50,304 bases of DNA from Lachnospiraceae bacterium FE2018 (GCA_000702845.1 JNKK01000020.1:1-50304); one strand, 5' to 3'; counted from the first letter of the stretch, positions 7,784-17,973 are shown. A program made the numbers and translations. The notes: a model not told the origin generated them from the letters alone.

Positions 7784-8998
7784 ATGCGAAGCAAAATGAT
7801 TGAATATTCAGATTTTGAAATATACATCCATATCCCGTTCTGTGTGCGAAAGTGCGGTTACTGTGATTTCCTGAGTTTTCCGGCCGGCCAAGACGTGCAG
7901 ACGCGTTATATGGAAGCGCTGAAGAGAGAGATCCGGCTGACAGGGGAGATGCTGCGCAGACAGGCGAAAACAGTTTTTTCTGTTTTTATCGGAGGCGGAA
8001 CGCCGTCCGTCCCGGAGGAAGGACAGATTGCCGGCATCATGCAGGAACTGCATGAACAGTTCAGTATCCTGCCTGACGCGGAGATTACCATTGAGGCAAA
8101 TCCGGGAACGGTTGATCTGAGTAAGCTGCGCAGTTTCCGGTCAGCGGGAATCAACCGTATCTCCATCGGATGTCAGTCGATGCATGACAGTGAACTAGTT
8201 CGGATGGGCAGGATTCACGACCGGGCAGCTTTTCTGGAGAGTTATGAGCTTGCACGGAAGGCCGGATTTGACAACATCAATCTGGATCTGATATCGGCAC
8301 TTCCGGGACAGTCTCTGCAGAGCTGGCGGGAGACATTGCATGCCGCAGCAGCGCTTGAACCGGAACACATCTCAGCATACAGTCTGATTCTGGAAGAAGG
8401 GACACCTTTCTTTGAACAGCGCGATACGCTTCAGCTGCCTGACGAAGATACAGAACGCGAAATGTATGAGGAAACAGCGGAGATTCTTTCTCAATATGGA
8501 TTTCAGCAGTACGAGTTGTCGAATTATGCAAAACCGGGCAGAGTCTGCCGGCATAATCTCGGCTATTGGACCGGGGTACCTTATCTGGGAATGGGGCTCG
8601 GCGCCGCATCATACTGGCCGGCAGAACCGGCCGGTGCGGATCGGGAAGAACAGGAGAAAACATGGATGGTCCGCTTTCGTAAAACAGCGGATCTCAAGTC
8701 TTATTTACATCTGTTATCCGAAGATGAAACTGCGCAGATTCCTGAAGAAAGTGATTCTTATGAACTGCTTGGAAAGACCGGCTGTATGGCAGAGTTCATG
8801 ATTCTCGGCCTGCGTTTGACGGATGGAGTATCCAGGAAGGAATTCAGGCGCCGGTTTCAAAACGATCTGCAGGACATATATGGAGGAATTCTGCAGAAAT
8901 ATGCAGCGGCAGGTCTGCTTCATAACGGAGAAGACCGTGTTTTCCTGACCAGACGCGGCAGGTCTCTCGCAAATGTAGTTATGATGGAGTTTTTATGA
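7784..8998 (+). CDS. hemW: HemW-like radical SAM heme chaperone
   Basis: 404 residues. HemW belongs to the HemN-like radical SAM family but acts as a heme-binding chaperone, not as a coproporphyrinogen oxidase. The 4Fe-4S motif is CVRKCGYC (Cys20, Cys24, Cys27). The following residues are DF, without the fourth cysteine that HemN has, which argues for HemW. GGGTPSV is the SAM-binding loop, and [11 protein letters not shown] is typical. An ATG at 7796 is an alternative start; neither has a good ribosome site. The lepA-hemW order is widespread in Firmicutes. The stop overlaps the uvrA start (ATGA). Confidence 0.9.
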   Translation: MRSKMIEYSDFEIYIHIPFCVRKCGYCDFLSFPAGQDVQTRYMEALKREIRLTGEMLRRQAKTVFSVFIGGGTPSVPEEGQIAGIMQELHEQFSILPDAEITIEANPGTVDLSKLRSFRSAGINRISIGCQSMHDSELVRMGRIHDRAAFLESYELARKAGFDNINLDLISALPGQSLQSWRETLHAAAALEPEHISAYSLILEEGTPFFEQRDTLQLPDEDTEREMYEETAEILSQYGFQQYELSNYAKPGRVCRHNLGYWTGVPYLGMGLGAASYWPAEPAGADREEQEKTWMVRFRKTADLKSYLHLLSEDETAQIPEESDSYELLGKTGCMAEFMILGLRLTDGVSRKEFRRRFQNDLQDIYGGILQKYAAAGLLHNGEDRVFLTRRGRSLANVVMMEFL

Positions 8999-11862
8999 GC
9001 GTTGAAACAACACAGCCTTTTATTAAAATCAGAGGGGCTGCTGAAAATAATCTGAAACATATCGATGTCGATATCCCGCGCAACGAGCTGGTTGTATTAA
9101 CAGGTCTGTCGGGATCCGGTAAAAGCTCGCTGGCATTTGATACGATTTATGCGGAAGGACAGAGACGTTATATTGAAAGCCTCTCCTCCTATGCGCGGCA
9201 GTTTCTCGGCCAGATGGAAAAGCCCGATGTGGAAATGATCGAAGGGCTTCCGCCTGCTATTTCAATTGATCAGAAGGCGACAAACCGCAATCCCCGGTCA
9301 ACAGTCGGAACGGTGACGGAAATCTATGATTATTTCCGTCTTCTTTATGCGCGGATCGGTATCCCGCATTGTCCAAACTGCGGAAGAGAGATCAGCCGCC
9401 AGACGGTCGATCAGATGGTTGACCGGGTGATGGAACTGCCGGAACGCACAAAAATCCAGCTGCTGGCACCGGTTGTCCGCGGACGAAAAGGAAGACATGA
9501 AAAAGTGCTGGCCAGTGCAAAAAAAGCCGGGTACGTGCGTGCTATGGTCGACGGAAACCAGTATGAACTGACTGAAGAGATTGCGCTGGATAAAAATATC
9601 AAGCATAACATCGAAATCATAGTAGACCGTCTGGTTGTGAAACCGGGTATTGAAAAACGACTGACCGATTCCGTTGAAACCGTCCTGAATCTTTCAGACG
9701 GGCTTCTGATTGTAGACAAGATGGATGGCGAACCGCTCAGCTTCAGTCAGAGCTTTTCCTGTCCGGACTGCGGCATCAGCATCGAGGAAATCGAGCCGCG
9801 CAGTTTCTCGTTTAATAATCCGTTCGGTGCATGCCCGGTATGTTCCGGACTTGGGTATAAGATGGAATTTGATGCGGAACTGATGATTCCGGATCCTTCG
9901 CTTTCGATTGATGACGGAGCGATTGCAGTTATGGGCTGGCAGTCTGCAACCAAGAAGGGCAGCTTCACCCGGGCGATTCTGGAAGCACTGGCAGAAGAAT
10001 ACGATTTCTCACTCGCCACACCGTTTCAGGATTATCCTGAGAAGGTGAAGGATATTCTGATTCACGGAACAAAAGGGCATGAGATTAAAGTGCATTATCG
10101 CGGCCAGATGGGTGTCGGCGTTTATGACATTGCATTTGAGGGTCTGGTTCGCAATGTTGAGCGCAGGTACCGTGAGACGGCTTCAGAAACCAGCAGGCAG
10201 GAATATGAGTGTTTCATGCGTATTACGGATTGCCCGGAATGCAAAGGGCAGCGGCTGAAAGCCACATCGCTCGCTGTAACCGTTGCGGACAAAAATATCT
10301 ATGAGGTCACGCAGCTTTCCGTGGAGAAGCTGAGTAAATTTATGGAAACCATGAACCTGACGGAGCAGCAGCATCTGATCGGCGACCAGATTATCAGGGA
10401 AATCTGTGCGCGTGTGGGATTTCTGAATGCGGTCGGTCTGGACTATCTGACCCTTGCGCGCGCAACTGCGACACTTTCCGGCGGAGAGGCGCAGCGAATT
10501 CGTCTTGCCACACAGATCGGCTCCGGTCTGGTAGGCGTGGCGTATATTCTGGATGAACCGAGTATCGGGCTTCATCAGCGGGACAATGACAAGCTGCTGG
10601 CGACATTGAAAAAGCTGCGGGATCTCGGAAATTCAGTAATTGTCGTAGAACATGACGAAGATACGATGTATGCGGCGGACTGTATTGTTGATATCGGACC
10701 GGGCGCCGGCGAGCATGGAGGCGAGCTGGTCTGTCAGGGAACCGCAGAAGATCTGATGCGCTGCGAAGCATCCGTCACGGGAGCCTATTTATCGGGTAGA
10801 AAATCCATAGCGATACCGGAAAAGCGGAAAAAACCTGCCGGCTGGCTTACAGTTAAAGGGGCAGCTGAGAATAATCTGAAGCGGATTAACGTAAAATTTC
10901 CCGTAGGTGTGTTTACCTGTGTGACAGGTGTTTCCGGATCCGGAAAGAGCTCGCTGGTCAATGAAATCCTGTTTAAGCGGCTGCAGCGTGATCTGAACCG
11001 GGCACATACCATTCCGGGAAAACATGCAGATCTGCTTGGCGAGGAACAGCTTGATAAGGTCATTAACATTGATCAGTCGCCGATCGGGCGGACTCCGCGT
11101 TCCAACCCTGCCACCTATACGGGTGTGTTTGATATGATCCGGGATCTGTTTGCGGCGACAGGCGAGGCAAAAGCACGCGGATATAAAAAAGGAAGATTCA
11201 GTTTTAATGTCAAAGGCGGCAGATGTGAAGCCTGTGCAGGAGACGGACTGCTGAAGATCGAGATGCACTTTCTCCCGGATGTTTATGTTCCGTGTGAAGT
11301 GTGTCACGGGAAACGTTATAACCGCGAAACGCTTGAAGTCAAATACAAAGGCAAAAGTATTTACGACGTTCTGAATATGACGGTGGAAGAGGCTGTCACC
11401 TTTTTTGAACACGTTCCGTCGATCCGGCGAAAGATTGAGACGCTCAATGACGTGGGACTGTCATATATCAGACTGGGTCAGCCTTCCACAACGCTTTCCG
11501 GCGGTGAGGCACAGCGTGTAAAGCTGGCGACCGAACTGTCAAAACGCAGTACGGGAAACACAATTTATATTCTCGATGAGCCGACAACCGGCCTGCATTT
11601 TGCAGATGTCGATAAGCTTGTGGGAATCCTGCACCGTCTGACGGAAGGCGGAAATACTGTCATAGTAATTGAGCATAATCTCGATGTAATCAAGACGGCG
11701 GATTATATCATTGATCTAGGACCGGAAGGCGGCGACCGGGGCGGCACGCTTCTGGCAGCCGGAACACCTGAGGAGATTGCGAAAAACCCCGGCAGTTATA
11801 CGGGACAGTATCTCGCAAAGTATCTCGATCCGGATGTGAAGAAACGCGTGAAACGAGATTGA
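8995..11862 (+). CDS. uvrA: Excinuclease ABC subunit A
   Basis: 955 residues, full length. UvrA is the damage-recognising ATPase dimer of nucleotide excision repair. Two ABC ATPase modules are visible: Walker [10 protein letters not shown] near residue 35, signature [12 protein letters not shown] with [11 protein letters not shown], then the second Walker [10 protein letters not shown] near residue 645 and a second [12 protein letters not shown] with [10 protein letters not shown]. Zinc-finger cysteines are present in CPNCGRE, CPDCG and CPVCSG, and in CEACAGDG and [10 protein letters not shown] of the second half. The start overlaps the hemW stop by 4 nt. uvrB is not adjacent. The last codons overlap the -35 of the next promoter. 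Confidence 0.98.
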   Translation: MSVETTQPFIKIRGAAENNLKHIDVDIPRNELVVLTGLSGSGKSSLAFDTIYAEGQRRYIESLSSYARQFLGQMEKPDVEMIEGLPPAISIDQKATNRNPRSTVGTVTEIYDYFRLLYARIGIPHCPNCGREISRQTVDQMVDRVMELPERTKIQLLAPVVRGRKGRHEKVLASAKKAGYVRAMVDGNQYELTEEIALDKNIKHNIEIIVDRLVVKPGIEKRLTDSVETVLNLSDGLLIVDKMDGEPLSFSQSFSCPDCGISIEEIEPRSFSFNNPFGACPVCSGLGYKMEFDAELMIPDPSLSIDDGAIAVMGWQSATKKGSFTRAILEALAEEYDFSLATPFQDYPEKVKDILIHGTKGHEIKVHYRGQMGVGVYDIAFEGLVRNVERRYRETASETSRQEYECFMRITDCPECKGQRLKATSLAVTVADKNIYEVTQLSVEKLSKFMETMNLTEQQHLIGDQIIREICARVGFLNAVGLDYLTLARATATLSGGEAQRIRLATQIGSGLVGVAYILDEPSIGLHQRDNDKLLATLKKLRDLGNSVIVVEHDEDTMYAADCIVDIGPGAGEHGGELVCQGTAEDLMRCEASVTGAYLSGRKSIAIPEKRKKPAGWLTVKGAAENNLKRINVKFPVGVFTCVTGVSGSGKSSLVNEILFKRLQRDLNRAHTIPGKHADLLGEEQLDKVINIDQSPIGRTPRSNPATYTGVFDMIRDLFAATGEAKARGYKKGRFSFNVKGGRCEACAGDGLLKIEMHFLPDVYVPCEVCHGKRYNRETLEVKYKGKSIYDVLNMTVEEAVTFFEHVPSIRRKIETLNDVGLSYIRLGQPSTTLSGGEAQRVKLATELSKRSTGNTIYILDEPTTGLHFADVDKLVGILHRLTEGGNTVIVIEHNLDVIKTADYIIDLGPEGGDRGGTLLAAGTPEEIAKNPGSYTGQYLAKYLDPDVKKRVKRD

Positions 11863-11887
11863 CATAATTTATTGAAGCCGATATAAT
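11859..11887 (+). promoter_or_regulatory. Perfect consensus sigma-A promoter
   Basis: TTGACA (11859-11864), a 17-nt spacer and TATAAT (11882-11887): both hexamers match consensus exactly. The -35 overlaps the uvrA stop codon (TGA 11860-11862). Transcription should start near 11894 and produce the structured RNA candidate below and possibly mreB/mbl. No other promoter in the window is this perfect. Confidence 0.88.
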
Positions 11888-11893
11888 ATTTTA

Positions 11894-12346
11894 CATGCAG
11901 ATGGATAAATCGGGGTTTGCAGGGGTGTTTGCTGTTTCTTTGTACCCACGCCGACAATGATATTCTCTGCCCGCTCCTCGGAAAATGCCATCGAACTTCG
12001 CGCTAAGATTCTGTAGGTGTGCGGATTATTCGTCAAAGAGCACGACTCTTATCCCGCACACCAACATCATCTAACCGTGAATTTCTCCGAACATTTTCTC
12101 GAAAAGTCGCGTTCAGAGAATATGCATTGCGTCGTGCTTACACATTGGCAATTCGGCTGCTCACAGTGAGATACTTAAGTGAACAGCAGCCGTTACTGCC
12201 TGCTGCAGTCGAAGAACAGGCTGAGGCAAACAATTTCTCCGCCGGACATCCGCAACGCCGGCACTTAACGAACACGAGCCTTGGCGAAGTGCGAGTTTAG
12301 TACCGCTGCGTGAGGATCAGAGTGCGAACGGTCCGGAAGGAGAAAT
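11894..12346 (+). ncRNA. Candidate large structured RNA (family not recognised)
   Basis: This is about 450 nt without a credible protein gene, directly behind a perfect promoter. Reading by eye gives a nested set of helices. Long-range closing stems: 11915-11921 with 12323-12329 (7 bp), 11965-11969 with 12318-12322 (5 bp, adjacent to the previous arm), 11976-11979 with 12312-12315, and 11995-11999 plus 12002-12007 with 12280-12290 (11 bp, 2-nt bulge). Inner hairpins: 12016-12024/12054-12062 (9 bp, with a further AAGAG/CTCTT stem inside), 12083-12087/12116-12120, 12154-12161/12185-12192 (8 bp), 12198-12202/12217-12221 and 12241-12245/12258-12262. I found none of the conserved words of tmRNA, RNase P RNA, SRP RNA or 6S RNA. 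There is no terminator hairpin with a U-run before the mreB/mbl start, so it may instead be a giant 5' leader of that gene. An open frame at 12019-12300 has no ribosome site and is treated as chance. Confidence 0.6.
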
Positions 12347-12403
12347 CTGTTTGACGATGCCGTCCTCTTTGACAAACCTTGATTTGAAAGAAGGAGATAA
12401 ATA

Positions 12404-13411
12404 ATGGCAGCAGTTACAGATATCGGAATTGACCTGGGTACATCTACGATCGCCGTTTATGTGCGCGGCAAGGGTATTACGATTCGGGAGCCTGCTCTTG
12501 TTGCATATGATGCAGATGCGGGGAAGGTGCGTGCAATCGGAGATGAAGCGCGTCAGCTCGTGGGACATACGACGGGGAATCATGTGGCAATTAAGCCGCT
12601 GGCGCAGGGAAAGATCTCTGATTTTATGATTATTGAACGGATGCTGCGCTATTTTGTAGATAAGGCAATCGGGCGGAGAGGAATTCTCAAGCCGCGTATT
12701 TCAATCTGTGTGCCAAGCGGGGTAACTGAGATTGAAAAAAGAGCAGTGATTGAAGCGACTTATCAGGCCGGCGCGCGGGAAGTGACCCTGGTTAAAGAAC
12801 CGATTGCAGCGGCGATCGGAGCGGATCTGGACATCACGAGGCCGAATGGCAATATGGTGGTAGATGTCGGCGGCGGTCTGACAGATATTGCCGTCATGTC
12901 TCTGTGCGGTGTAGTGGTATCTGCCTCTGTACCGGTTGCAGGTGATAATCTGACACGTTCAATTATCTCGTTTCTGCGCAGCAATTACGGCCTCTTTATC
13001 GGAGAACAGACGGCAGAGTCGGTCAAACTGAAGCTTGGTTCTTCAACAGGAAGTGCAGAGCTGGAAAAACTTACGATTAACGGGAGAAATGTCGCCACAG
13101 GTCTGCCGAAAACCGTAACACTGACAAGAAGTGATGTGCAGGAGGCATTTCGAGGTCCGATCCGGCAGATTGTCGAGGCAGTGCGGAACGTTCTCGAGCG
13201 GACACCGCCGGATCTTGCAGGTGATCTGCAGAGCAGAGGAATCATTCTTGCCGGCGGCGGATGCCGTATAGAAGGACTTGAGGAAATACTTGAAAAACAA
13301 ACCGGACTTCATGTGATGACAGCGCAGAATCCGGAATCTGTCGTGGCGTACGGCACATGGAAATTTGCTTCTGTGCTGGACGCATTTGAAAACGGGAAGA
13401 TTCTCTCTTGA
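12404..13411 (+). CDS. mreB: MreB/Mbl family actin-like rod-shape protein
   Basis: 335 residues, normal for the family. MreB-like proteins form membrane-bound filaments that guide lateral wall synthesis. The actin-fold nucleotide motifs are visible: phosphate 1 IGIDLGTSTIAVY (residues 6-18), phosphate 2 VVDVGGGLTDIAV near residue 150, the hinge KEPIAAAIGADL and the adenosine motif LAGGGCRIEGL near residue 285. It could be the Mbl paralogue; the sequence alone does not settle that. The start ATG follows AAGGAGA. The gene lies behind the structured region at 11894-12346 and is followed 9 nt later by recD2. No mreC or mreD is adjacent, so this is a stand-alone paralogue. Confidence 0.93.
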   Translation: MAAVTDIGIDLGTSTIAVYVRGKGITIREPALVAYDADAGKVRAIGDEARQLVGHTTGNHVAIKPLAQGKISDFMIIERMLRYFVDKAIGRRGILKPRISICVPSGVTEIEKRAVIEATYQAGAREVTLVKEPIAAAIGADLDITRPNGNMVVDVGGGLTDIAVMSLCGVVVSASVPVAGDNLTRSIISFLRSNYGLFIGEQTAESVKLKLGSSTGSAELEKLTINGRNVATGLPKTVTLTRSDVQEAFRGPIRQIVEAVRNVLERTPPDLAGDLQSRGIILAGGGCRIEGLEEILEKQTGLHVMTAQNPESVVAYGTWKFASVLDAFENGKILS

Positions 13412-13420
13412 GGAAACAGC

Positions 13421-15667
13421 ATGGAGCAGGAAACGATCAGCGGATATATTGAACATATTATTTTCCGCAATGAAGAGAATGGATATACTGTTATAAGCGT
13501 GACGCAGGGCAGTGAAGAACTGACCTGTGTCGGCAGTTTTCCGGTACTCCATGAAGGGGAATATATTGAAGCGGACGGCCGGTTTACCGAACACAGCGTG
13601 TACGGTCCGCAGTTCCAGGTGAGAAACTTCCAGATCAGAGTTCCGGATGATCTCCAGGCATTTGAGCGGTATATCGGAAGCGGCGCGATCAGGGGAATCG
13701 GCGAAAAACTCGCCAGAAGGATTGTCAGCAGCTTTGGAAGCGAGACGATGCGTATTATGGAGGAAGAGCCGGAGCGGCTTGCCGAAGTAAAAGGGATCAG
13801 TCTCAAAAAAGCCATGCTGATCGGAGAACAGATTCTGGAAAAATCGCAGATGCAGAATGCCATGATTTTTCTGGCGCAGTACGATATTCCTCTTTCGCTC
13901 GGAGTGAAAATATATCAGCAGTACGGCGATGATCTGTATCGGATTCTGCGGGAGAACCCGTATCAGATGACAGAAGATCTGGACGGGGTTGGTTTTCGGA
14001 CTGCGGATACAATTGCGGCGCGCGTCGGAATCCGGCCTGATTCGGAATACAGAATCCGAAGTGCCATCCTTTATGTTATGAGCCTCGCAGGACGCGAGGG
14101 ACATACCTATCTTCCACAGGAGATTCTGCTGCGGGAGACGGAAAGACTTCTGGAAACAGAAACCGCCGGAGAGCAGCTGGAAAACTGCATGATGGATCTA
14201 TGTATCGGAAAAAAACTGATCATGCGGGAAGAGATGCTGCAAAACGGCGCGTCAGAACGGCGTGTATATGCGGCATCTGTTTATTTTATGGAACTGAATA
14301 CGGCAAGAATGCTGCGGGAATTAAATGTGGTCTGTGAAAGCGATGAAATGCGTGTTTCGGCAGGAATAGCACGCATGGAAGAGCAGGAAAACATTCAGCT
14401 GGATGAGATTCAGAAACAGGCGGTCTATTCTGCAGCCCGAAACGGACTGATGATACTGACCGGCGGTCCGGGTACCGGTAAAACGACAACAATTAATGCG
14501 ATGATTCGTTTTTTTCTTGCAGAGAATATGTCAATATCGCTTGCCGCGCCCACAGGAAGGGCCGCAAAGCGTATGACAGAGACGACGGGATATGAGGCTT
14601 CGACAATTCACAGACTGCTTGAAATCGAAGGCGGCCCGGAAAGCGGTATGCAGGACACGCCCCGATTTGGAAGAAATGCTGACAATCCGCTTGAATCCGA
14701 TGTCATTATCATTGATGAGATGTCAATGGTTGATATTTATCTGATGCACGCACTTCTCTCGGCAGTTGTTCCCGGTACACGGCTGATTCTGGTGGGGGAT
14801 GTGAATCAGCTCCCGAGTGTCGGTCCCGGCAGTGTTTTAAAAGATATGATTGCGGCAGGCGCATGCGAGGTGGTCCGGTTAAATCACATTTTCCGGCAGG
14901 CTGCAAGAAGCGATATTGTCGTCAATGCCCACCGGATCCATGAAGGCCGGCCCGTACAGCTGGATAACAGAAGCAGAGATTTCTTTTTTCTCGAACGTCA
15001 GGATGTGCGGGTTATCCAGCGTGCGGTTCTGCGTCTGGTACAGGAAAAACTGCCGGGTTATGTAAATGCACAGGTTTCTGATATTCAGGTGCTTACGCCC
15101 ATGCGTAAGGGACCGCTGGGAGTTGAACAGATGAATCTGATCCTGCAGCGTTATCTGAATCCTCCCTCGCCTGATAAAGAAGAGTGTGAGAGCGGGGGCA
15201 TACTTTACCGGACGGGTGATAAAGTGATGCAAATCCGCAACAATTACCAGTTGGAATGGGAAATCCGGGGACTGCACGGGATTGCCGGAGACAGGGGCCT
15301 GGGTGTTTTTAACGGTGATATCGGGACAATCAGCATGATTGATCCGGTGGATGAGACGGTGGAGGTTCTGTTTGATGAGAATAAAACAGTGACTTATGCC
15401 TATTCGCAGCTGAATGAGCTGGAACTCGCTTATGCCGTGACAATTCATAAATCACAGGGAAGTGAATATCCTGCTGTAGTCATTCCGCTGCTGACCGGTC
15501 CGCCTATGCTGATGACAAGGAATCTTCTGTACACAGCAGTGACGCGGGCAAAGAGCTGTGTCGTCACAGTGGGATCTGAAAAAATGTTTCAGGCTATGAT
15601 TGCAAATCAGATGGAGGAGAATCGCTATACTTCCCTGGCAGACAGAATCAGGGAGATGACGGAATAA
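13421..15667 (+). CDS. recD2: RecD-like DNA helicase (RecD2)
   Basis: 748 residues, normal for RecD2, the SF1B 5'-3' helicase found in Firmicutes without RecBC. The N-terminal part (1-330) carries an OB-like start and helix-hairpin-helix segments (GSGAIRGIGEKLARRI, then EVKGISLKKA). The helicase core shows Walker A GGPGTGKTT near residue 348, motif Ia APTGRAAKRM, Walker B IIIDEMSMVD and LVGDVNQLPSVGPG. The C-terminal motifs AVTIHKSQGSEYP and LLYTAVTRAK are also present. It acts in repair and replication-fork stability. It sits 9 nt behind mreB/mbl and 2 nt before comF, so the three are likely co-transcribed. Confidence 0.95.
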   Translation: MEQETISGYIEHIIFRNEENGYTVISVTQGSEELTCVGSFPVLHEGEYIEADGRFTEHSVYGPQFQVRNFQIRVPDDLQAFERYIGSGAIRGIGEKLARRIVSSFGSETMRIMEEEPERLAEVKGISLKKAMLIGEQILEKSQMQNAMIFLAQYDIPLSLGVKIYQQYGDDLYRILRENPYQMTEDLDGVGFRTADTIAARVGIRPDSEYRIRSAILYVMSLAGREGHTYLPQEILLRETERLLETETAGEQLENCMMDLCIGKKLIMREEMLQNGASERRVYAASVYFMELNTARMLRELNVVCESDEMRVSAGIARMEEQENIQLDEIQKQAVYSAARNGLMILTGGPGTGKTTTINAMIRFFLAENMSISLAAPTGRAAKRMTETTGYEASTIHRLLEIEGGPESGMQDTPRFGRNADNPLESDVIIIDEMSMVDIYLMHALLSAVVPGTRLILVGDVNQLPSVGPGSVLKDMIAAGACEVVRLNHIFRQAARSDIVVNAHRIHEGRPVQLDNRSRDFFFLERQDVRVIQRAVLRLVQEKLPGYVNAQVSDIQVLTPMRKGPLGVEQMNLILQRYLNPPSPDKEECESGGILYRTGDKVMQIRNNYQLEWEIRGLHGIAGDRGLGVFNGDIGTISMIDPVDETVEVLFDENKTVTYAYSQLNELELAYAVTIHKSQGSEYPAVVIPLLTGPPMLMTRNLLYTAVTRAKSCVVTVGSEKMFQAMIANQMEENRYTSLADRIREMTE

Positions 15668-15669
15668 CA

Positions 15670-16413
15670 ATGAGGCAGCAGTCAGTGTGTGAAAGAAAAA
15701 CCAGAATACTGCCGCGCGCGGCCGGACTTCTGTATCCGCGGCGGTGCGTTATGTGTGACCGGCTGCTGGAAAGGGATGTTTCCATGGTGTGCAGACAATG
15801 CAGACCTGAGATACAGTTCATTACAGGCCCGACATGTTACCGGTGCGGACGTCCGCTGGAGCATGATACTGATTTGTACTGTGCAGGATGTGGAATCCAT
15901 CCCCGGCTTTTTCTTGGAGGATTTGCGCCGTTTGTTTATGACGGTCCTGTCAAAGAAGCGATGATCCGCCTGAAGTACAGTCACCGCGCAGAGTATGCGC
16001 AGTTTTTTGCGCAGGCAATGTATGTTTTCGGGAAACAGTTTCTGAAGCAGACAAAGCCGCAGGCACTCATACCGGTTCCGGTTCACAGAGAGCGCAGGAT
16101 TCTCCGCGGATATAACCAGGCTGAGCTGCTGGCAGAGCAGTTGTCATACATTACAGGAATTCCGGTCATGAAAGACAGCATCAGGCGTGTAAAAGGAACC
16201 GCACCCCAGAAGGAGCTGGGGATCAGACAGAGACGAAAAAACCTGTCCGGTGCATTTCAGACAGCCGGCCGCCGGAAGCTGCCCGAACGGATTCTGATTG
16301 TTGACGATATATTTACAACCGGCAGTACTGCCGATGCTGTAACAGCGGTGCTGCTGCGCGCGGGCGCACAGAAAGTCTATTTTGCCTGTGCCGCAATCGC
16401 TGCACAAAAGTGA
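15670..16413 (+). CDS. comF: ComF family protein (phosphoribosyltransferase-like)
   Basis: 247 residues. ComFC-type proteins are needed for DNA uptake or processing in competent bacteria. The N-terminal zinc finger has cysteine pairs CVMC, CRQC, CYRC and CAGC (residues about 26-75). The C-terminal phosphoribosyltransferase domain carries the PRPP loop ILIVDDIFTTGSTADAV near residue 210. The segment IPVPVHRERRILRGYNQAELLA is the conserved family core. It starts 2 nt after the recD2 stop with no space for its own promoter. Many non-competent anaerobes keep comF, so its presence does not prove competence. Confidence 0.92.
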   Translation: MRQQSVCERKTRILPRAAGLLYPRRCVMCDRLLERDVSMVCRQCRPEIQFITGPTCYRCGRPLEHDTDLYCAGCGIHPRLFLGGFAPFVYDGPVKEAMIRLKYSHRAEYAQFFAQAMYVFGKQFLKQTKPQALIPVPVHRERRILRGYNQAELLAEQLSYITGIPVMKDSIRRVKGTAPQKELGIRQRRKNLSGAFQTAGRRKLPERILIVDDIFTTGSTADAVTAVLLRAGAQKVYFACAAIAAQK

Positions 16414-16417
16414 CTCT

Positions 16418-16445
16418 TTGCACAGGAATAGAATTATGATAAAAT
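16418..16445 (+). promoter_or_regulatory. Promoter of the membrane protein-cdaA-cdaR-HPr row
   Basis: TTGCAC (16418-16423) and TAAAAT (16440-16445) with a 16-nt spacer lie 31 nt before the 16477 gene. It is the only promoter-like sequence found before the row. Confidence 0.5.
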
Positions 16446-16476
16446 GGTGTGATGATGTTGATTCGGAGGTCTTATA

Positions 16477-16887
16477 ATGCTTACAAAAAGACGACTTCAT
16501 CTGATGATCAAGCTCGCTGAATTCCGGCAGGATCATGAGGATGATTCTATGAGAATCGTGCGGTATTACCGCAGCGATTACATTGCACTTTCTCTGATAA
16601 AGAATCTGTTTATTACGACAATTGCATGGCTGGTTCTGATCGGGCTGTTTGCATTGTATCACATGGATTTTCTTCTGAACAATCTGAATCAGCTGAAAAT
16701 CGGACCGCTGGCAGCTGTCCTTGTGATCACCTATCTGATGATGCTGGGCGTTTACAGTGTTATCACCTATATGACCGCAAGGATCCGATATATTCGTTCC
16801 TTTGCCGATGTGCGGGAATATGATCAGAAGCTTCGGCTTCTTGCAAGATTATACGATGAAGAAGCAGAAGAAGAGGATCTGGCTTAA
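16477..16887 (+). CDS. Small two-helix membrane protein, unknown
   Basis: 136 residues. A basic cytoplasmic N terminus (about 45 residues) is followed by two hydrophobic helices, roughly residues 48-66 and 75-97, and a charged C-terminal tail with EEAEEEDLA. I recognise no family. The start ATG has a good GGAGGT 6 nt upstream. It is the first gene of a row leading to cdaA and cdaR, so a link to cyclic-di-AMP or envelope homeostasis is possible by position only. Confidence 0.75.
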   Translation: MLTKRRLHLMIKLAEFRQDHEDDSMRIVRYYRSDYIALSLIKNLFITTIAWLVLIGLFALYHMDFLLNNLNQLKIGPLAAVLVITYLMMLGVYSVITYMTARIRYIRSFADVREYDQKLRLLARLYDEEAEEEDLA

Positions 16888-16947
16888 GCAGCGGATAACC
16901 CGCATCTGCATCCTGGTTTTTAGCAAATAACACCGGAGGAAGAAAAA

Positions 16948-17973
16948 ATGAACACACTCATCACAGTGCGTGACAAGATGAGAGCACTGTATGCTGACTA
17001 CAGTATGTATATCGTGCCTGTTTTTAAATTTGCACTGGCCATGGTTTTGTTTCTGATTATCAATAACCGCATGGGATATATGCAGGCACTGAGCAATTTG
17101 TTTGTATTGATTATCCTGGCGGCGGTATCCGCAATCCTGCCGCTTAATGCAATGGTGCTGATTGGTTCAATGCTGATCGTGCTTCATTGTTTCGGGCTGG
17201 GGCTTGAAGTCGGAGCGTTTGCAATGATTCTGTATCTGGTCCTGGTTATGCTTTATTTCAGGTTCGCCTCCCGGGATGCACTGGTTCTTCTGATGGGACC
17301 GCTGGCGTGTACGCTGAATATTCCGGCGGCAGTTCCGCTCTGTCTGGGTCTCATGCGGGGGCCGGAATCAGCTTTATCGGCGATCTGCAGTGTGGTTTCA
17401 TGGAGATTTTTCCAGCTGACATATGCGGAAATTGCTCCCATGAAACAGACATCGGACGCAGGAGTACTCGAGATCCTTCAGGAAATTCCGCGTTCTATGT
17501 TTAACAGTTCTCTGGTGCTTTATCTGATTGCGTTCGCAGCAACTGCAATTGTAGTTTCCCTGATCTGCAGGTACCTTACTACGTTTACACGTCTGACTGC
17601 GATCATTATCGGATCAGTTGTTTTTATTGTTATTATGCTGGCCGGCGGAAGAGCGCTTCAGACAGAAATCAATACAGTTGTTGTGATCGGGGGAACGGTT
17701 GTTTCAGCTTTGATTGCACTTATACTGAATACGTTTTTCTACACGGTTGATTACGCGAAGAGTAAGTATATTCAGTTTGAAGATGATGATTATTTCTACT
17801 ATGTAAAAGCGATTCCGAAGCTTAAAACGGAAGGTACGCGGCAGGAAGAATTCTTCGATGACGATGCGATTGATGAGGAACCGCCGCTGACAATCCGGCC
17901 GGACGGAACGGGAAGAATCGGAAATGAAGTTGATTTTGAAACAAAGCTGGAAGACTCTCTGAAAGATCTGTAA
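16948..17973 (+). CDS. Polytopic membrane protein, unknown
   Basis: 341 residues with about eight hydrophobic segments between residues 22 and 275. The first is at 22-40 (VPVFKFALAMVLFLIINNR); the last is near 245-270. A cytoplasmic, acidic C-terminal domain of about 65 residues follows (FEDDDYFYYVKAIPKL, then a DDDAIDEEPP stretch). I do not recognise a transporter signature. GGAGGA precedes the start. It stands directly before cdaA; its function is unproven, but regulation of, or response to, cyclic-di-AMP would fit the position. Confidence 0.78.
   Translation: MNTLITVRDKMRALYADYSMYIVPVFKFALAMVLFLIINNRMGYMQALSNLFVLIILAAVSAILPLNAMVLIGSMLIVLHCFGLGLEVGAFAMILYLVLVMLYFRFASRDALVLLMGPLACTLNIPAAVPLCLGLMRGPESALSAICSVVSWRFFQLTYAEIAPMKQTSDAGVLEILQEIPRSMFNSSLVLYLIAFAATAIVVSLICRYLTTFTRLTAIIIGSVVFIVIMLAGGRALQTEINTVVVIGGTVVSALIALILNTFFYTVDYAKSKYIQFEDDDYFYYVKAIPKLKTEGTRQEEFFDDDAIDEEPPLTIRPDGTGRIGNEVDFETKLEDSLKDL

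Noticed and set aside
11900-12060. Open frame on the minus strand in the same region, reading into the uvrA 3' end
   Set aside because: No start with a ribosome site and no family resemblance. The plus-strand promoter and stems explain the region better.
12019-12300. 93-codon open frame starting with GTG inside the structured RNA region
   Set aside because: No ribosome site, no recognisable domain, and it lies across several complementary stems; basic, low-complexity composition. Treated as a chance frame.
12321-12350. SRP RNA-like words near the end of the structured region (GGTCCGGAAGG)
   Set aside because: Only a short match; the rest of the SRP domain IV loop and its pairing partner are missing.
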